Positions 61,578 through 64,000 of a DNA stretch of 64,000 nt are shown piece by piece. Within the stretch, counting starts at the first letter, position 1, and the number at the start of each line of letters is the position of its first letter. Under the pieces are notes generated by a model, which saw only the letters and a program-made list of their open reading frames with translations, was not told the origin of the DNA and ran no database searches. A program made the translations under genes and the position numbers. The stretch comes from Mammaliicoccus lentus. GTDB lineage: Bacteria; Bacillota; Bacilli; Staphylococcales; Staphylococcaceae. Location: contig NZ_PPRS01000018.1 of assembly GCF_002902755.1 (NCBI RefSeq), positions 53,412 through 117,411 on the forward strand. The letters are read 5' to 3'.

Positions 61578-62531
61578 ATGAAGGTAGTTGCTTTGATGAA
61601 ATTGAAGGATCAAGAAGAAAGATTAGTAAATGCATTTCCTAAAGTTGAATTTACTTTCTATAAGCATCCAGAATTAGCTGATAATGATGTATTAAAAGAA
61701 GCGGATGTATTGGTAGCTTATCATAGCGAAGTAGATGAAACCTTTTTAGATAAATGCAAGAACTTAAAATTGATAGCGTGGTTTGCTACTGGTGTAAATA
61801 ATTTACCACTCGATTATATCGACAAAAGAAGAATTAAATTAACAAATGCTAGAGGCGTACACGCAATTCAAATTGCAGAGTTTATTTTTGGTTACATATT
61901 TAATGATATAAAACTATTTAAAGAAACATATGAAGCGCAAAAGAACCATGAATTTAAACATAAGTTAAATCCCGGTTCTATCTATAATAAGACAATCCTA
62001 TTTTTAGGGACTGGCAAAATTCCTGAAAGAACTGCACGTATTGCGAAAGCATTTAATATGAATGTGATTGGTATAAATACAACAGGTCACAAAGTAGATG
62101 AATTTGATGAAGTATATTCTATAGAAGAAAGAGGTAAAGTTTATCATAAAGCAGACTTTATTGTGAATGTATTACCTGAAACAGATAACACGGTACATTT
62201 ATTAGATGAACAAGACTTCAAATCTATGAATGATGATGTACACTTTATTAATGTAGGAAGAGGAACTGTAGTCTCTGAAGATGTGTTAGTAAAAGCATTA
62301 GAAAATAAAGAAATACGACATGCTTCTATAGATGTTTTTGAAATTGAACCACTGCCTGAGGATTCAAAGCTATATGATATGGAAAATGTTACGATAACCC
62401 CACACATCACGGGTAATGACAATCGTAATATGGAGAGATGTGCAGATATATTAATAGAAAATCTCAATAAAATGATAGAAAATGATAATAGCGAGTTAAA
62501 TAATGAAGTGAATATTCAGTCAGGATATTGA
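61578..62531 (+). CDS. D-isomer specific 2-hydroxyacid dehydrogenase family protein
   Basis: A 317-residue NAD(P)-dependent oxidoreductase of the D-2-hydroxyacid dehydrogenase family. The dinucleotide loop is LGTGKIPERTA, with Pro in place of the last Gly of GxGxxG. NVGRGTVVSEDVLVKAL holds the substrate Arg, DVFEIEPLPEDS the Glu, and TPHITGND the catalytic His. Substrate unknown. AAGGAATG ribosome binding site 5 bases after bcp, so they are co-transcribed. Confidence 0.88.
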   Translation: MKVVALMKLKDQEERLVNAFPKVEFTFYKHPELADNDVLKEADVLVAYHSEVDETFLDKCKNLKLIAWFATGVNNLPLDYIDKRRIKLTNARGVHAIQIAEFIFGYIFNDIKLFKETYEAQKNHEFKHKLNPGSIYNKTILFLGTGKIPERTARIAKAFNMNVIGINTTGHKVDEFDEVYSIEERGKVYHKADFIVNVLPETDNTVHLLDEQDFKSMNDDVHFINVGRGTVVSEDVLVKALENKEIRHASIDVFEIEPLPEDSKLYDMENVTITPHITGNDNRNMERCADILIENLNKMIENDNSELNNEVNIQSGY

Positions 62532-62539
62532 TTAATTGT

Positions 62540-62569
62540 TTGACAAAGCACTGTTATAGGGGCTATATT
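62540..62569 (+). promoter_or_regulatory. sigma-A promoter of perR
   Basis: TTGACA and TATATT with an 18-base spacer, about 40 bases upstream of the start codon. Confidence 0.65.
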
Positions 62570-62574
62570 ATAAA

Positions 62575-62589
62575 TAATAATCATTATAA
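62575..62589 (+). promoter_or_regulatory. PerR box (autoregulation of perR)
   Basis: TAATAATCATTATAA matches the PerR consensus TTATAATNATTATAA with a single mismatch. It lies at the predicted transcription start, where PerR binding would repress its own gene. Confidence 0.7.
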
Positions 62590-62609
62590 ATTAGAAGGTG
62601 GGTGAAAGG

Positions 62610-63068
62610 ATGCAGCATAGTACAGAAGATGTTGAACATTTATTAGAAGATGCGATTGGAACATTGAGAAGTACAGGCGTAAGAATAACACCACAACGTC
62701 AATCTATTCTTCAATATTTAATAGAAGCAGATAGTCATCCTACAGCTGATGAAATTTATCAGTCACTTTCACCACAATTTCCAAATATGAGTGTTGCTAC
62801 AGTTTATAATAACTTGAAAGTTTTTAAAGAAACTGGACTTGTTAAAGAATTAACATATGGTGATGCATCAAGTCGTTTTGATTTTGAAACACACAACCAT
62901 TATCATATCATTTGTGATCAATGTGGAAAGATTACTGATTTCCATTATCCGAGATTAGATGAAGTTGAACAACTAGCTCAACATGTAACAAGTTTTTCTG
63001 TTACACACCACAGAATGGAAATATATGGTGTTTGTCCGGAATGTCAAAGTAAAAATAAAAACAAATAA
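62610..63068 (+). CDS. perR: peroxide-responsive repressor PerR
   Basis: Fur-family metalloregulator of 152 residues that represses peroxide defence and iron-storage genes and is inactivated by metal-catalysed histidine oxidation. The regulatory metal site is His43, Asp91, His97, His99 and Asp110; the structural zinc site is Cys102, Cys105, Cys142 and Cys145. The DNA-binding helix region is [11 protein letters not shown] to [11 protein letters not shown]. Asp91 supports PerR and not Fur. The ATG at 62610 follows AAGGTGG. Likely targets within this window include perR itself. Confidence 0.96.
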   Translation: MQHSTEDVEHLLEDAIGTLRSTGVRITPQRQSILQYLIEADSHPTADEIYQSLSPQFPNMSVATVYNNLKVFKETGLVKELTYGDASSRFDFETHNHYHIICDQCGKITDFHYPRLDEVEQLAQHVTSFSVTHHRMEIYGVCPECQSKNKNK

Positions 63069-63101
63069 AAAAGCTAAAGACTTTAGGTCTTTAGCTTTTT
63101 T
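63067..63101. terminator. bidirectional terminator after perR
   Basis: A perfect 15-bp stem AAAAAAGCTAAAGAC with its complement, with U runs both ways. Confidence 0.92.
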
Positions 63102-63519
63102 ATTTATGTTCTTCAGTATTATTATCCTGTTCGGCTTCTTCTAACTTCTTAGATTTACGTTTGTTGTTGTAATCTTGATTAAAAGTTTTTCCTTCTAAGT
63201 TCTTATCTAGAGTTAAAGGTTGATTACAATTTGCACAGATATCTGCTCGACCCAACATCTTAGTATATTGATCACAGTTTGGACATTTAACTTGTATTGT
63301 TCTCGAACTAAGCATCCCAATCCAGAAATAAACAATAAATGATAATCCTAATGCCAGCATACCAAGTACTAAGAAAATACTAAAAACAATTTGACTCTTG
63401 AAATAGTAAAAGAAGAATACACCTATATACATTATTATCATTCCTAAGAAGATTAATCCTAATGCAAAAGATCTTATTCTATTTATTTTACTAGTAGGTT
63501 TTTTACGAAATAGCTTCAA
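63100..63519 (-). CDS. UPF0295/YgzB family membrane protein with zinc ribbon
   Basis: 139 residues: two transmembrane helices (about 18-38 and 44-68), a zinc ribbon with CPNCDQY and CANCNQP, and an acidic tail. It matches the YgzB family of unknown function, which is a frequent neighbour of perR. It starts with TTG at 63519, preceded by TGGAGGG at 7-8 bases; the in-frame GTG five codons earlier lies in that ribosome binding site. Confidence 0.85.
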   Translation of the reverse strand: MKLFRKKPTSKINRIRSFALGLIFLGMIIMYIGVFFFYYFKSQIVFSIFLVLGMLALGLSFIVYFWIGMLSSRTIQVKCPNCDQYTKMLGRADICANCNQPLTLDKNLEGKTFNQDYNNKRKSKKLEEAEQDNNTEEHK

Positions 63520-63628
63520 TTCTATTCCCTCCACACTATTTAATACTGATAAAGTATAGCATATTTTCTATTATGATATATAGTGGCTTTTAAAGTGAAA
63601 TAATATACATATTTGTTTGAATAAATCG

Positions 63629-63657
63629 TTGACGTTCTCTATATAACTTGATATTAT
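63629..63657 (+). promoter_or_regulatory. rRNA operon promoter P1
   Basis: TTGACG and TATTAT separated by exactly 17 bases, about 370 bases before the window end. Confidence 0.75.
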
Positions 63658-63735
63658 AAAAAAGTCGTCGAAACACATAGACGAACACAACTTATAGAAT
63701 TTGTTAAAAAGGTTAATAAAGTGTAAATTTGATGC

Positions 63736-63764
63736 TTGAATTTAACGAAATAACAATGTAATAT
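63736..63764 (+). promoter_or_regulatory. possible middle rRNA promoter
   Basis: TTGAAT and TAATAT with a 17-base spacer. Less certain than the flanking two. Confidence 0.4.
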
Positions 63765-63853
63765 AAATTATGCAAGTGAGTTACTTCGCAATTAACAACT
63801 TGAAAAGATTGTTTCTAGCGAAAAAACAAATTAAAACTTTTTAAAAATAAAGC

Positions 63854-63882
63854 TTGCATCGAAATAAAATAACTGGTATAAT
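63854..63882 (+). promoter_or_regulatory. rRNA operon promoter P2
   Basis: TTGCAT and TATAAT with a 17-base spacer plus an extended TGG. The strongest promoter in this gene-free stretch. Confidence 0.8.
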
Positions 63883-64000
63883 TGATTCTTGTAGCGGTTA
63901 AAAAATGAACATTGAAAACTGAATGACAATATGTCAACGTTAATTCCAATAATTGAGTACTGAAAGTACTTCAAAGAGTGATTGGCTTAACCAATCAACA
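63883..64000 (+). other. rRNA operon leader, 16S gene expected just beyond edge
   Basis: The 480-base region after 63520 has no gene. Its end contains AACATTGAAAACTGAATGAC followed by ATATGTCAACG, a sequence typical of staphylococcal rRNA leaders and spacers, and a hairpin GATTGGCTTAACCAATC (63980-63996). The 16S rRNA itself is not in the window. Confidence 0.7.

Overview
The window is low-GC Firmicute chromosome, almost certainly from a staphylococcus or close relative (Staphylococcus/Mammaliicoccus). The evidence is staphylococcal gene content in staphylococcal order: pcrB-pcrA-ligA-camS-putP-gatCAB-dagK-rlmCD, murT-gatD beside ftnA, vraUTSR after map, mgt-recX-yfhH, a Sav1866-type exporter next to ntdP, and perR just before an rRNA operon. 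Strong AGGAGG ribosome binding sites and AT-rich codon use agree. I cannot name the species. It is core chromosome: I see no prophage, insertion sequence, CRISPR array or tRNA.

Layout. 1-2435: start of a leftward histidine operon (hisZ-hisG-hisD, cut by the window edge) with a promoter and a CodY-like box. 2454-8935: leftward MFS transporter, then NAD synthesis (pncB-nadE), two small conserved genes, purB and a TrpR-like regulator. 9011-16020: VanY-type lipoprotein, then pcrB-pcrA-ligA-camS. 16026-19705: a structured intergenic repeat cluster and two tandem leftward putP genes, the outer one with cre-like and CodY-like sites. 19791-25603: gatCAB, dagK and the rRNA methyltransferase. 25624-30285: acetyltransferase, cre-preceded sugar-dehydrogenase lipoprotein, membrane protease-like protein, dinB, a small membrane protein with a SigB-type promoter, and a DnaQ-type exonuclease. 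30481-34224: ferritin, murT-gatD, and a FUSC membrane protein whose last ~43 residues are out of frame after a run of seven A. 34320-38095: map and the vraUTSR cell-wall-stress operon. 38147-45651: carbonic anhydrase, BrkB-like protein, YtxH, PH-domain protein, aminopeptidase, thioesterase, the YfkAB radical SAM protein, two unlisted-size small genes (59 and 53 aa) and a PfpI-type stress protein. 45689-47703: a conserved-looking intergenic repeat and pyruvate oxidase. 47814-58511: peptidoglycan glycosyltransferase, recX, a TagGH-like pair with a degenerate ATPase, mutY, ntdP, the ABC exporter and a stand-alone glutamate-synthase FMN domain protein. 58549-63519: second FUSC protein, hemL, bcp, a 2-hydroxyacid dehydrogenase, perR and a YgzB-like protein. 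63520-64000: tandem rRNA promoters and leader; the 16S gene should begin just beyond the edge.

How it fits together. Much of the window serves the cell envelope (MurT-GatD lipid II amidation, VraTSR stress sensing, monofunctional transglycosylase, VanY carboxypeptidase, the TagGH-like pair) and redox or stress defence (PerR, Bcp, ferritin, SigB-type promoters before YtxH, PfpI, pyruvate oxidase and a small membrane protein). Nutritional control is suggested by CodY-like boxes at the his operon and second putP, and by exact matches to the cre consensus at the second putP and at the sugar dehydrogenase.

The most interesting items are the catalytically degenerate TagH-like protein with its permease, the frameshifted FUSC gene, a terminator-like hairpin that swallows the ribosome binding site of the glutamate-synthase-like gene, and the intergenic repeat families. 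No clearly new multi-gene defence or biosynthetic system was found; the TagGH-like pair is the best candidate for an unexplained system.
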